DNA from: CAZBWW01 sp964496005 | GTDB taxonomy: Bacteria; Patescibacteriota; WWE3; UBA101185; UBA10185 | Assembly: GCA_964496005.1 (NCBI GenBank) | Contig: CAZBWW010000032.1 | Span: 1 to 11,053 of the forward strand | DNA length: 11,053 nt | Reading direction: 5' to 3' | Shown here: in pieces, positions 1-6,554 of the stretch | How the letters are laid out: each line of letters starts with the position of its first letter | How positions within the stretch are numbered: the stretch's first letter is position 1 | Notes under the pieces: model-generated | The model's input: only the letters and a program-made list of their open reading frames with translations | Databases searched by the model: none | Told to the model about the DNA's origin: nothing | Made by a program: the position numbers and the translations under genes

Positions 1-177
1 CTTGGAATCTTATTTTATACAACAGATCCGCTTGAAGGTAATGCGCCGTTAGATGGTGACGAAACAGTAGTACGAATAGCTGTACGTGTACATTGGCGAG
101 ACGGAAGTCAGGGAGCAACACCGGTTTTTAGGTATTCTCACATTTACACTGACGTATCAAATTGGAGGACAAACTAA
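1..177 (+). CDS. C-terminal end of a PilV-like minor pilin (5' partial)
   Basis: Frame 1 is open from the window edge to a double stop (TAA TAA, 175-180), giving the last 58 residues of a protein. The readable end contains VRIAVRVHWRDGSQG and ends in SNWRTN. This resembles the C-terminal strand region of PilV-type minor pilins, where a V-x-V-x-W strand is followed by a short glycine turn and a final Thr/Asn-Trp. The call rests on that resemblance and on the two pilin-like genes that follow on the same strand. The N-terminal prepilin signal that would prove it lies outside the window. A different secreted or pseudopilin-like protein is possible. Confidence 0.6.
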   Translation, partial: LGILFYTTDPLEGNAPLDGDETVVRIAVRVHWRDGSQGATPVFRYSHIYTDVSNWRTN

Positions 178-207
178 TAAGTTAACTCCGTACTTTTGCA
201 CTATAAA

Positions 208-783
208 ATGCGAAAACATTTTAAAATAAGTCAAAAAAACCGCGGAACTGGTTTTACCCTAGTCGAATTACTAGTAGTGGTAGCCCTGGTAGCTGTAGTT
301 GCGGGTGTGTCTGCAGACATTATTTTTTCGTTAGTGAGAAGCAATGCGAAAACAAAAATTACAAATGAACTTGAACAAAGTGCAAATTCAGCGCTGTTAA
401 AAATAGAAAAGGAGTTAAAAAGCGCTACTCAGTTGGTTGCGCCGGCGCAAGGCACTACTGGCAGTACTTTACGGTTTGTCCGCGAAATTAATGGTACCGA
501 CGTCGGTGTACAATACGTTGTAACAGCAGGCTCAGGAGGGAAAATTACAAGAAGTGAATGTAACGTAACATTCTCATTGTGTAGCTCTGCGGCAGACGTA
601 TTAAGCGAAATACCCACCGGAGTAGAGATTATAAATGCAAGTATATTCCAATCCTTAGACCAAAATAACCCCAATGCCGTTAGAATTATAGTCCAGTTTC
701 AGAGCTCGGCAACAGGTAACACGGCATTTGAAGGTGTATTAACGGTCGAGCAGACATTAACGCTACGTGGAACATATCGTTAA
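208..783 (+). CDS. Type IV prepilin-like protein (minor pilin/pseudopilin)
   Basis: A 191-residue prepilin. A basic 15-residue leader (MRKHFKISQKNRGTG) ends in Gly and is followed by FTLVELLVVVALVAVVAG. That is the class III site G|FTLVE cut by prepilin peptidase, with Glu at mature position 5 (E20 of the precursor) and a hydrophobic helix at about 16-36 that serves as membrane anchor and pilus core. The rest is a soluble head with two cysteines (C118, C125) that could form a small disulfide loop. I chose ATG 208. An in-frame TTG at 196 would add four residues, and neither start has a clear Shine-Dalgarno sequence. It lies 30 nt after the preceding pilin-like gene and 15 nt before the next, so all three are probably co-transcribed. 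Head-domain sequence alone does not say which minor pilin it is. Confidence 0.85.
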   Translation: MRKHFKISQKNRGTGFTLVELLVVVALVAVVAGVSADIIFSLVRSNAKTKITNELEQSANSALLKIEKELKSATQLVAPAQGTTGSTLRFVREINGTDVGVQYVVTAGSGGKITRSECNVTFSLCSSAADVLSEIPTGVEIINASIFQSLDQNNPNAVRIIVQFQSSATGNTAFEGVLTVEQTLTLRGTYR

Positions 784-798
784 CGTAGTTCATAAAAC

Positions 799-1635
799 AT
801 GAAAGAAACAACGCACCTGCAAAAAAAACATGTAGCTAACGAACAAGGTCAAACATTATTAATAATGATTTTTGTCATGGCAATTGCACTTGTAGTAGGT
901 ATTAGTATGTCTAACCGTTTTTTAACAAATTTACGCTCTCAAACCAGAACATATACCAGTTATCGTGCCACCGCAGTCGCCGAAGCCGCGCTTGAACGTA
1001 TACTGTTAAAAACGCCGGAAGAGCTGGAAGATTACATTACTTTTAACAGTTGTGGCGCAGATTGCCTGCTTACAATAACTAACGATGATGGTACGGTGGA
1101 TACCGCGACTATCGAGTTGAGTATGCAAGGCAACACAACTGATCCCTACCCTATTTTACTGCAACAAGGCGAAATTGCCGAAGTGAATTTAACAGGGTAT
1201 GGCAGTAACGCAGATATTTCTATATGCTGGAATGGTACGGTTCTTAACCCTAACCCTTCGGTTTTTATGTATTTACTATATGGACAGACAGGGGGTTACG
1301 AAGTGGATAGTTTTGCATACAATACTACAGGGTATGTTCCGGGAAACGGATTTTCGCAGGCGGTTGGTGCCAATGGCTATGATAGTTGTTTCACTGTAAA
1401 CTCACAAACAAATCCGGTTTTGCTAAGACTAAGGTCACTTTACACCGATGTTGAGGCTGTAGTAATTCCTGCTGGCGGACAAACAATTCCGTCTCAAGGC
1501 ATAAGAATCGAAGCCGTTGGTCAAGCACTAGACACTACCAGAAAAATAACTGTTTTGAAAGGGACAAATATCGCTCCCCTCCCTTTTGACTACATTTTAT
1601 ACAATAAATCGACATCAAACCCATTATCTAATTAG
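799..1635 (+). CDS. PilX/GspK-like minor pilin with non-canonical prepilin signal
   Basis: A 278-residue protein. A polar leader of 17 residues ends in NEQG, then comes a single hydrophobic helix (about 18-37, QTLLIMIFVMAIALVVG). Next is an amphipathic stretch with SYRATAVAEAALERIL (about 54-69). The order 'Gly, helix without Glu5, then A-x-x-A-A-E-A-A-L' is typical of PilX N-terminal and GspK-type proteins, whose helix lacks the usual Glu at mature position 5; here that position is Ile. The large C-terminal part is beta-rich by composition, with paired cysteines (for example CGADC) and no recognised domain. In the assembly such proteins sit at or near the pilus tip. It starts 15 nt after the preceding prepilin. 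Confidence is good for a pilin-like protein and lower for the PilX label. Confidence 0.75.
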   Translation: MKETTHLQKKHVANEQGQTLLIMIFVMAIALVVGISMSNRFLTNLRSQTRTYTSYRATAVAEAALERILLKTPEELEDYITFNSCGADCLLTITNDDGTVDTATIELSMQGNTTDPYPILLQQGEIAEVNLTGYGSNADISICWNGTVLNPNPSVFMYLLYGQTGGYEVDSFAYNTTGYVPGNGFSQAVGANGYDSCFTVNSQTNPVLLRLRSLYTDVEAVVIPAGGQTIPSQGIRIEAVGQALDTTRKITVLKGTNIAPLPFDYILYNKSTSNPLSN

Positions 1636-1646
1636 TAATTCATTTA

Positions 1647-1655
1647 TGGTAAACT
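1647..1655 (+). promoter_or_regulatory. Extended -10 promoter predicting a leaderless pilM mRNA
   Basis: The sequence TGGTAAACT is a TG-n-hexamer extended -10 (hexamer 1650-1655). It is followed by exactly six bases (ATTAGC) and then the pilM ATG at 1662, which places the expected transcription start on the A of the start codon. There is no -35 match and no Shine-Dalgarno sequence. The same 6-nt geometry occurs before rsmD and recG in this window. The hexamer is only a moderate match to TATAAT, so the shared spacing is the main support. Confidence 0.55.
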
Positions 1656-1661
1656 ATTAGC

Positions 1662-2696
1662 ATGCCCATTATCGGATTAGATTTAGGAAGGAGAACTTTT
1701 AGAGCAGTTGAATTACAGCGGGAAAAGGGCGTTTCGGTTGTACGGAATTACGGATCATACGATAAGGGTGATATAAACTTAAATTTTGCGTCAGAGGACG
1801 ACTTAACCAATTATATTCAGAAATTAAAAGATTTTATCCGTGAGCATAAATTTAGCACCTCGTATGTTGTGACGGACATTCCGGAGCAGGATGTATTTAT
1901 TAGAACAATTAAAACCCCGTTAATGAACTTAAAAGATTTGTATGGATTCATAGAACTAGGTGCCGAAGAATATATTCCGATCCCAATAAAAGAAGTTACA
2001 TTTGACGCACAAATAATTGAACGTTCTGACCAGGCTGATGGTGGTGGTATGCAGGTATTGCTTGTTGCCTCAAAAAACAATGTATTAGCACAGTATGTAA
2101 CATTACTTAAAAGAGCAGGTTTAACTCCAAAAGGACTAGAACCGGAAACACTGTCCATGGAGCGGGTGTTGGGAGATTCGGTTGACAGACCTAGTGCTAC
2201 CATTATTGTGAACATTGGGTTTCAGACTACGCAGATCATAATTACCTACCGTGGATTTGTGCGCTTCACACGAAGCATGTCCATTGGCGGAGACGAGTTA
2301 ACAAAAGCTGTGCAAAAAGACTTGCAGCTTGATTACATTCAGGCCGAAGAATATAAAAAAGCCTACGGGCTAGATGAGAGTCAGGTAGAAGGTAAGGTAT
2401 ACAACTCTATTAGGCCGGTTTTTGACAAAATACTACAAGAAATAAATAAATCAAAAACTTACTATACATCCCGAAACTCTGATGTTATTATAAACAGGGT
2501 CATATTATCAGGAGGAACTGCCCTTATGCCTGGTCTTTTACTATATATTGCAAATAAATTAGATGTTGAAGCCGAGTTGGCTAATCCGTGGAGAAATATA
2601 AAAATTTCAGAAACATTAGTAAATAAACGGACAGAATTAATGGCTGTCGGGCCTATGTATTCAACAGCAGTAGGGCTGGCATTGAAAGAGGTTTAA
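1662..2696 (+). CDS. pilM: Type IV pilus inner-membrane platform protein PilM (actin-like ATPase fold)
   Basis: A 344-residue cytoplasmic actin-like protein of the PilM family. It binds the N-terminal tail of PilN and links the pilus motor to the inner-membrane platform. Phosphate-1 loop: IGLDLGRRTFRAVEL (4-18). Phosphate-2 region: VNIGFQTTQI (183-192), followed by RSMSIGGDELTKAV (204-217). Adenosine motif: LSGGTALMPGL (282-292). Length and motif order match PilM. Two departures are visible: the Ser/Thr-rich tip of the first loop is RRT, and the Asp normally in the phosphate-2 motif (D-I-G) is Asn183, so ATP hydrolysis may be weak. The gene sits 5 nt before pilN in the standard pilM-pilN-pilO order. 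It seems to start its own transcription unit from an extended -10 directly upstream. Confidence 0.93.
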   Translation: MPIIGLDLGRRTFRAVELQREKGVSVVRNYGSYDKGDINLNFASEDDLTNYIQKLKDFIREHKFSTSYVVTDIPEQDVFIRTIKTPLMNLKDLYGFIELGAEEYIPIPIKEVTFDAQIIERSDQADGGGMQVLLVASKNNVLAQYVTLLKRAGLTPKGLEPETLSMERVLGDSVDRPSATIIVNIGFQTTQIIITYRGFVRFTRSMSIGGDELTKAVQKDLQLDYIQAEEYKKAYGLDESQVEGKVYNSIRPVFDKILQEINKSKTYYTSRNSDVIINRVILSGGTALMPGLLLYIANKLDVEAELANPWRNIKISETLVNKRTELMAVGPMYSTAVGLALKEV

Positions 2697-2701
2697 AAAA
2701 T

Positions 2702-3286
2702 ATGGCACAAAGTATAAACCTAATCCCACAAGAAGAGCGAGTTGAGCAACGAAAAGAACATATCGTAAAGTTTAGTTCAGTTATAGCTGTATTTATTTTG
2801 GTGGTAGTTGCAGGTATTGCAGCCTATTACTTTTTTACCTCAAATAGCTTAAGAAATAGAATTGAAAGCCAGGAAAAAGAGATAGAATCTTACAGAACAG
2901 ATATTAGCGGATTGGCTGAGATGGAAATCGCCGCCAGAACCCTGGACGCGAAATATACTATTTTAAAGGAATTATTTGAGGCCAGAAGAAAATATTCGGT
3001 TTTACTGACGGAGTTTCGCAAACGAGTACCGCCCGGAGTACAGGTTGAATCATTTAGTATTGGCGGAGATACATCCGAAGGTATAAACATTTCAGGAACG
3101 GCAGACAATTATATTGCTGTAGCGCGCTTTGTAAATACATTATCTGATACTCAGCTTTCCAGCGCATCAACCGGGCTTGGAGATTTATTTACTGATATTT
3201 CTTTAAATAGTGTAGTGCTTAATACCGGCGAATTGAATGTAAATTATGCTATTGTTGCCGGTTTTAACGCGGAAAAGTTGAAATAA
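2702..3286 (+). CDS. pilN: Type IV pilus assembly protein PilN
   Basis: A 194-residue bitopic membrane protein. The N-terminus carries INLIPQEE (5-12), the conserved cytoplasmic tail of PilN that docks into PilM. One transmembrane helix follows (about 23-45), then a charged coiled-coil stretch (about 48-95, including LRNRIESQEKEIESY). The C-terminal region is compatible with the ferredoxin-like domain that pairs with PilO. The start is supported by AAAGAGG (2685-2691), 10 nt before the ATG and inside the end of pilM. It is followed by pilO after 10 nt. Family and order agree, and little else is plausible. Confidence 0.92.
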   Translation: MAQSINLIPQEERVEQRKEHIVKFSSVIAVFILVVVAGIAAYYFFTSNSLRNRIESQEKEIESYRTDISGLAEMEIAARTLDAKYTILKELFEARRKYSVLLTEFRKRVPPGVQVESFSIGGDTSEGINISGTADNYIAVARFVNTLSDTQLSSASTGLGDLFTDISLNSVVLNTGELNVNYAIVAGFNAEKLK

Positions 3287-3296
3287 GGTTATTAAG

Positions 3297-4124
3297 ATGC
3301 AAGCACCTAAAATAGATACAGGAGCAATAAAAAGCTTACTCGCAAACTTTATAGTTCCATTAGCAGCAATAGGCGTTGCGATCGTATTGATTTTACTTGT
3401 GATCGTACCGGGCATAAAAGGCAAACCCGCACTTATTGCGGAATTAGATGAAAAAGTAGCCTTAGCAACTACATTAGAAGAAAAGTATAGAAAATTGAAT
3501 ACTCTTTTGGATTATAAAGCAAGTGTCGAAGAGAATAGAATTCTTGTATCCGAGGTTTTACCTGAAGAATCACTTGTACCTCAATTGTTAACCCAAATTG
3601 ATATGATTGCTAAAGATGCAGGTTTGGAAGTCACTAATTTAAGCTACTCAATAGGTGGTGCGGGCGTACCTGCAGATGCGGAGTCTACGGATCCTAGATC
3701 AAAAATGATATCGGTTAGTTTGGGTGCTAACGGGAGTTACGATCAAGTGTTAACTTTTTTGGCTAATCTTGAAAAAGCGGGCAGAATTGTGACAGCAACA
3801 AACCTAAGATACTCAGTTCAAGACGGTACGGCCGGCGGTCCCGGTAGTTTAGCTTTGTCATTAACTTTATTATCACCATATGTTGAGTTAAATACAGAAG
3901 CAGTTACTGACGATCCTATAACTTTTGACATAACCGATGAGGGTTTTGGTACGTTAATGGATGAATTAAAGGGGTATAAAATTTACCGCATTTCAGTAGA
4001 TGAGATCATTGAGATTGAAAATTTACCTGAAACCCCAACAGAGCCTGTACTCGAGGGCGGATCGGAAGCAACATCAGAAGTTTTTCCAGAAGAACCCCCG
4101 GCAATAGCAGTTCCCCCGCTGTAG
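3297..4124 (+). CDS. pilO: Type IV pilus assembly protein PilO
   Basis: A 275-residue bitopic membrane protein with a short cytoplasmic N-terminus. It has one transmembrane helix (about 17-40), a coiled-coil stretch (about 45-85), a PilO-type periplasmic/extracytoplasmic alpha-beta domain (VLPEESLVPQLLTQID at 87-102 and following), and an acidic, proline-rich tail. PilO pairs with PilN in the inner-membrane platform. The AAGG at 3285-3288 overlaps the pilN stop codon and lies 8 nt before the ATG, indicating coupled translation. The acidic/proline tail is longer than in proteobacterial PilO, and a secretin-associated lipoprotein (PilP) does not follow, as expected for an organism without an outer membrane. 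The gene ends 47 nt from convergently read trmD, and I see no clear hairpin terminator between them. Confidence 0.9.
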   Translation: MQAPKIDTGAIKSLLANFIVPLAAIGVAIVLILLVIVPGIKGKPALIAELDEKVALATTLEEKYRKLNTLLDYKASVEENRILVSEVLPEESLVPQLLTQIDMIAKDAGLEVTNLSYSIGGAGVPADAESTDPRSKMISVSLGANGSYDQVLTFLANLEKAGRIVTATNLRYSVQDGTAGGPGSLALSLTLLSPYVELNTEAVTDDPITFDITDEGFGTLMDELKGYKIYRISVDEIIEIENLPETPTEPVLEGGSEATSEVFPEEPPAIAVPPL

Positions 4125-4171
4125 TTACCTTTACTTTTTCAACTGTTCGCTAGTTTACTTTATTTTTAGTG

Positions 4172-4915
4172 TTACTTTTTGGAGTTTTCCTTTTTCCAAT
4201 GCGCGATTTGTTCATGGTTACCCGACAGTAGAATTTCCGGAACAGTCAAGCCCATAAAATTTTCCGGTCTGGTATATTGTGGATGTTCAAGTTGTGTTAC
4301 AGAATCCGCAAATGACTCAAATTCCAGTGCCTCGGGCTTTTCCAGTACACCCGGAATAAGTCTGGTTATGCTCTCCATTACTATTAGAGCAGGCAGCTCC
4401 CCACCTGATAGTATATAACTGCCGATAGAGATGAGTTCTATTTCCGGTAAGTTAGGTGCAACTGACGCTAGTTCGCTAATTCTTGCATCTATACCTTCGT
4501 ATCTTCCACAAACCAGAGTAAGTTGGTCTAGTTTTTGCAGTTCATGTGCAACCTGCTGTGTATATTGTTTTCCACGCGCAGATAGTACAATTATTTTCTT
4601 TTTTTTGTTGTCGGCTGAAGTTGAAGTATCCATAGTACTTCCGCCGTCAATGTCATCGCCGGTTATTTCCTTAATACTTTGGTGCGAGTAAACGCTTTGC
4701 AACGCATCAAATAAGGGTTTAATCAGCAAAAGCATACCTGCACCTCCCCCATACGGTTTGTCATCAACTGTTCCGCGTTTATCTACGGCAAATTGTCTTA
4801 AATCATGCACGTTAACTGCAAGTAGTTCATTTTGGATAGCTTTTTTAAACGGCAGTTGTGTAAGGTGTGCATCAATTAGCTTTGGAAATAGTGTAATAAC
4901 GTCGAATGTTAGCAT
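4172..4915 (-). CDS. trmD: tRNA (guanine37-N1)-methyltransferase TrmD, divergent and C-terminally short
   Basis: TrmD transfers a methyl group from S-adenosylmethionine to G37 next to the anticodon of tRNAs with G36, preventing +1 frameshifts. Length is 247 aa. Visible family motifs: VDDKPYGGGAGM (50-61), LVCGRYEGIDARI of the SPOUT knot (134-146), SIGSYILSGGELPAL (163-177), R185 in the SITRLIPG segment, HPQYTRPE (211-218) and ILLSGNH (228-234). Differences from E. coli TrmD: the position aligning with catalytic Asp169 (EDSF) is Glu200 (FESF), and the Asp of SIGDYVLSGGE is Ser167. A charged insert of about 20-25 residues lies near 82-107, and the protein ends soon after the LLSGNH segment, so most of the C-terminal helical domain is missing. 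It is last in the rpmF-to-trmD string, 44 nt after khpA. rimM, the usual neighbour, is absent. Confidence 0.93.
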   Translation of the reverse strand: MLTFDVITLFPKLIDAHLTQLPFKKAIQNELLAVNVHDLRQFAVDKRGTVDDKPYGGGAGMLLLIKPLFDALQSVYSHQSIKEITGDDIDGGSTMDTSTSADNKKKKIIVLSARGKQYTQQVAHELQKLDQLTLVCGRYEGIDARISELASVAPNLPEIELISIGSYILSGGELPALIVMESITRLIPGVLEKPEALEFESFADSVTQLEHPQYTRPENFMGLTVPEILLSGNHEQIAHWKKENSKK

Positions 4916-4959
4916 TTTTTAAGTCCGTGCAGTATTTTTGCTAAGTAAGTGCAATGAGC

Positions 4960-5187
4960 TTAACAAGTCTCAATATATACTTTTACGTTTTCTTTTATGG
5001 CTTTGGCCTTTGCCAGAGCGCGCAGACTGCGAATAGTTTTTCCGCCCTTACCTATAATAATACCCATGTCTTCTTCTGCGGCACACACCTTTATGTTAAT
5101 TACCGTGCCTTCTCTAGTTTCTTCAACAGTAAGTTCCGTGGGTTTAGTAACTATTTGTGATAGTAAGAATTCAATAAAGTCTTTCAT
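4960..5187 (-). CDS. khpA: KH-domain RNA-binding protein KhpA
   Basis: A 75-residue single-KH protein. The KH signature IIIGKGGKTIRSLRAL (43-58) includes the GKGG loop that grips single-stranded RNA. Length and its place directly after rpsP match the KhpA/YlqC family, which works in RNA binding and in cell-size and envelope control in Gram-positive bacteria. The ATG overlaps the rpsP TGA as ATGA (5184-5187), with AGAGGA just upstream inside rpsP, so translation is probably coupled to that of bS16. The canonical gene order is rpsP-khpA-rimM-trmD; here rimM is missing and trmD follows after 44 nt. Confidence 0.9.
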   Translation of the reverse strand: MKDFIEFLLSQIVTKPTELTVEETREGTVINIKVCAAEEDMGIIIGKGGKTIRSLRALAKAKAIKENVKVYIETC

Positions 5188-5579
5188 GCTTCCTCTTTTG
5201 AATCACCTTCGGCTTCTTCAGCCGCAGTTTCCTCAACCACCGGTTCGTCCTCACCCTTTTCGCTATCGGCCTTCTCTTGATCAGAAGAGCCGGTAGGTGT
5301 TTCGTCATCACCTGCAGACTCACCTGGATTGTAAGGCACAAACTTATATGTGCCGTCTCGTAACGCAACTACGGCATCCGAGACCAGTGCACCGTTTGCT
5401 TGCCATTCCTGAAATTTTTGCTCATCAAGTTTAAATTCCGCAGGAGTTTTGGAAGGGTTGTAATAACCTAGTACTTCTAAGTATTTCCCATTTCTTTTAT
5501 CACGTGTATTGGCAACCACTACTTTAAAGGTCGGGGCGTTTCTTTTTCCTGTTCGTGCAAGTCTAATTGTTACTGACAT
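5184..5579 (-). CDS. rpsP: 30S ribosomal protein bS16 with long acidic C-terminal tail
   Basis: The first roughly 85 of 131 residues are a standard bS16: MSVTIRLARTGKRNAPTFKV at the N-terminus, EVLGYYNPS (35-43), then the segment containing WQANGALVSDAV (59-70). bS16 helps assemble the 30S body by binding 16S rRNA. Unusually, residues 87-131 form an added tail with 19 Asp/Glu and only 3 Lys in 45 positions, low in complexity and probably disordered. bS16 is normally about 80-90 aa. The gene starts 14 nt after the rnc stop, has no obvious Shine-Dalgarno sequence, and overlaps khpA by 4 bases. The core call is certain; the tail's role is unknown. Confidence 0.96.
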   Translation of the reverse strand: MSVTIRLARTGKRNAPTFKVVVANTRDKRNGKYLEVLGYYNPSKTPAEFKLDEQKFQEWQANGALVSDAVVALRDGTYKFVPYNPGESAGDDETPTGSSDQEKADSEKGEDEPVVEETAAEEAEGDSKEEA

Positions 5580-5593
5580 ACTAGTGGATTCTA

Positions 5594-6286
5594 TCAGGCG
5601 TTTTTCAGCTTGTCTATAGCATTAATGGCGGCTTGTTGCTCAGCTCTTTGCTTACTGCGACCTTCTCCAATACCATACTCCTTGTTCCCAAGGTAAACAC
5701 CAACTTTAAATGTTTTATCATGGTCCGCTCCCCAGGAATCAAGTACTTTGTAGGATGGAGTTATTCCGGTTTTTTCCTGTGCTAATTCTTGAAATTGCGA
5801 TTTTGCATCCCTGTGCCCCTCTTCGTTTATTATATCGTCCATCTTGTACAATAATTCTTTGGTGACAAAGTCTCTGCAAAAATCTAAGCCCTTTTCTAAG
5901 TAAAGTGCTCCTAAAACAGCCTCAAACGTGTTAGCTAAAATGTAAGGGCGTGTCCTGCCGCCTGTTGCTTCTTCCCCGCGCGATAGGTACAACAGCTCAC
6001 CATATCCAAGCCGCTCTGATTCATGTGCAAGCGACTCTGTGCACACAATTGCCGACCTATAGTTTGTAAGAGTACCTTCAGGCTCATTATAATTAGTAAA
6101 TAAATATTCAGAAGATAGTAATTGTAAAACTGCGTCGCCCAAAAATTCCAGCCTTTCGTTTGATGGGTTTGGGTAGTCTGAATGTTCGTTTAAATAAGAT
6201 CTGTGAGTGAATGCGGTTTCAAACAACTTTATATCATTTATTTCGCATCCTAAGATCTGTTCTATTTTTTTTGCGTCAAAAGCCAT
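5594..6286 (-). CDS. rnc: Ribonuclease III
   Basis: A double-strand-specific endoribonuclease that cuts the 30S precursor rRNA and other structured RNAs. Length is 230 aa from the chosen start. The catalytic domain comes first, with the signature NERLEFLGDAVL (43-54), giving E44, E47 and D51. The second metal-site segment is ILANTFEAVLGALYL (116-130), with E122. A C-terminal double-stranded RNA-binding domain (about 160-230) contains DAKSQFQELAQ and ends in AINAIDKL. The Asp that often precedes the second site (A-D-x-F-E-A) is Asn119. An upstream in-frame ATG at 6322 would add 12 residues running into the ACP-like gene. The ATG at 6286 has its own AGGTG and leaves a 16-nt gap, so I prefer it. 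The pair ACP gene-rnc is an old bacterial arrangement. Confidence 0.95.
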   Translation of the reverse strand: MAFDAKKIEQILGCEINDIKLFETAFTHRSYLNEHSDYPNPSNERLEFLGDAVLQLLSSEYLFTNYNEPEGTLTNYRSAIVCTESLAHESERLGYGELLYLSRGEEATGGRTRPYILANTFEAVLGALYLEKGLDFCRDFVTKELLYKMDDIINEEGHRDAKSQFQELAQEKTGITPSYKVLDSWGADHDKTFKVGVYLGNKEYGIGEGRSKQRAEQQAAINAIDKLKNA

Positions 6287-6290
6287 GAAG

Positions 6291-6295
6291 CACCT
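6291..6295 (-). promoter_or_regulatory. Ribosome binding site that fixes the rnc start
   Basis: On the minus strand AGGTG lies 4 nt before the ATG at 6286. It matches the end of the AGGAGGTG anti-anti-Shine-Dalgarno consensus. The alternative ATG at 6322 lies inside the upstream gene and would make this site part of the coding region, so it favours the shorter RNase III. Confidence 0.55.
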
Positions 6296-6302
6296 GTTTA
6301 AT

Positions 6303-6539
6303 CTACTCGATCCTATCAGCAAGTATTTCCATCAAGTCGCCGACAGTTTCAATTTCATCTTTTTTGTCTATTAAGTCGTCTAATTCGTATCTTTCTTCGA
6401 TTTCTTCTAACAACTCCGCAAACTCAAGCTCACCTATGTTTAAATCGTCTTCAAAAAAAGAGTCATCGGTAATTTCTTCCGGGTCTACGCCGGTTTTTTC
6501 CATTATTAATCCTCTTATTTCATTTATGTAACTAGCCAT
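6303..6539 (-). CDS. acpP: Acyl-carrier-protein-like protein lacking the phosphopantetheine serine
   Basis: A 78-residue, strongly acidic four-helix protein of ACP length. Its alignment with E. coli ACP runs almost without gaps: the helix-1 region with GVDPEEITDDSFFEDDL (17-33), then NIGELEFAELLEEIEERY (34-51) against GADSLDTVELVMALEEEF, then the closing ETVGDLMEIL (64-73). The Asp-Ser-Leu motif that receives 4'-phosphopantetheine reads Gly-Glu-Leu: Ser36 of E. coli ACP aligns with Glu37 (codon GAG). It therefore cannot carry an acyl chain in the usual way. An AAAGGA Shine-Dalgarno lies just upstream of the ATG. It sits between nusB and rnc (rnc starts 16 nt later), the classical acpP-rnc position, but no fab gene is nearby. 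Likely a protein-interaction role inherited from ACP; the partner is unknown. Confidence 0.8.
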   Translation of the reverse strand: MASYINEIRGLIMEKTGVDPEEITDDSFFEDDLNIGELEFAELLEEIEERYELDDLIDKKDEIETVGDLMEILADRIE

Positions 6540-6554
6540 ATTTTTCCTTTTACT

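Noticed and set aside
196..207. TTG start of the prepilin at 196
   Set aside because: It adds only four residues to a leader that is already the right length from ATG 208, and no ribosome binding site favours it. It cannot be excluded.
4125..4171. Bidirectional terminator between convergent pilO and trmD
   Set aside because: The 47 bases are T-rich on the plus strand, but I could find no stem of useful length on either strand.
5184..5187. Possible use of TGA as glycine, as in some candidate-phylum bacteria, hinted at by two Gly tRNAs
   Set aside because: rnc, rpsP and rsmD all end in TGA at the expected protein end, with the next gene or promoter right there. No tRNA-Gly with anticodon TCA is present, and the TCA inside the enlarged tRNA loop is not centred.
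6287..6322. Longer rnc start at 6322
   Set aside because: It overlaps the ACP-like gene, adds residues unlike RNase III, and ignores the AGGTG before ATG 6286.
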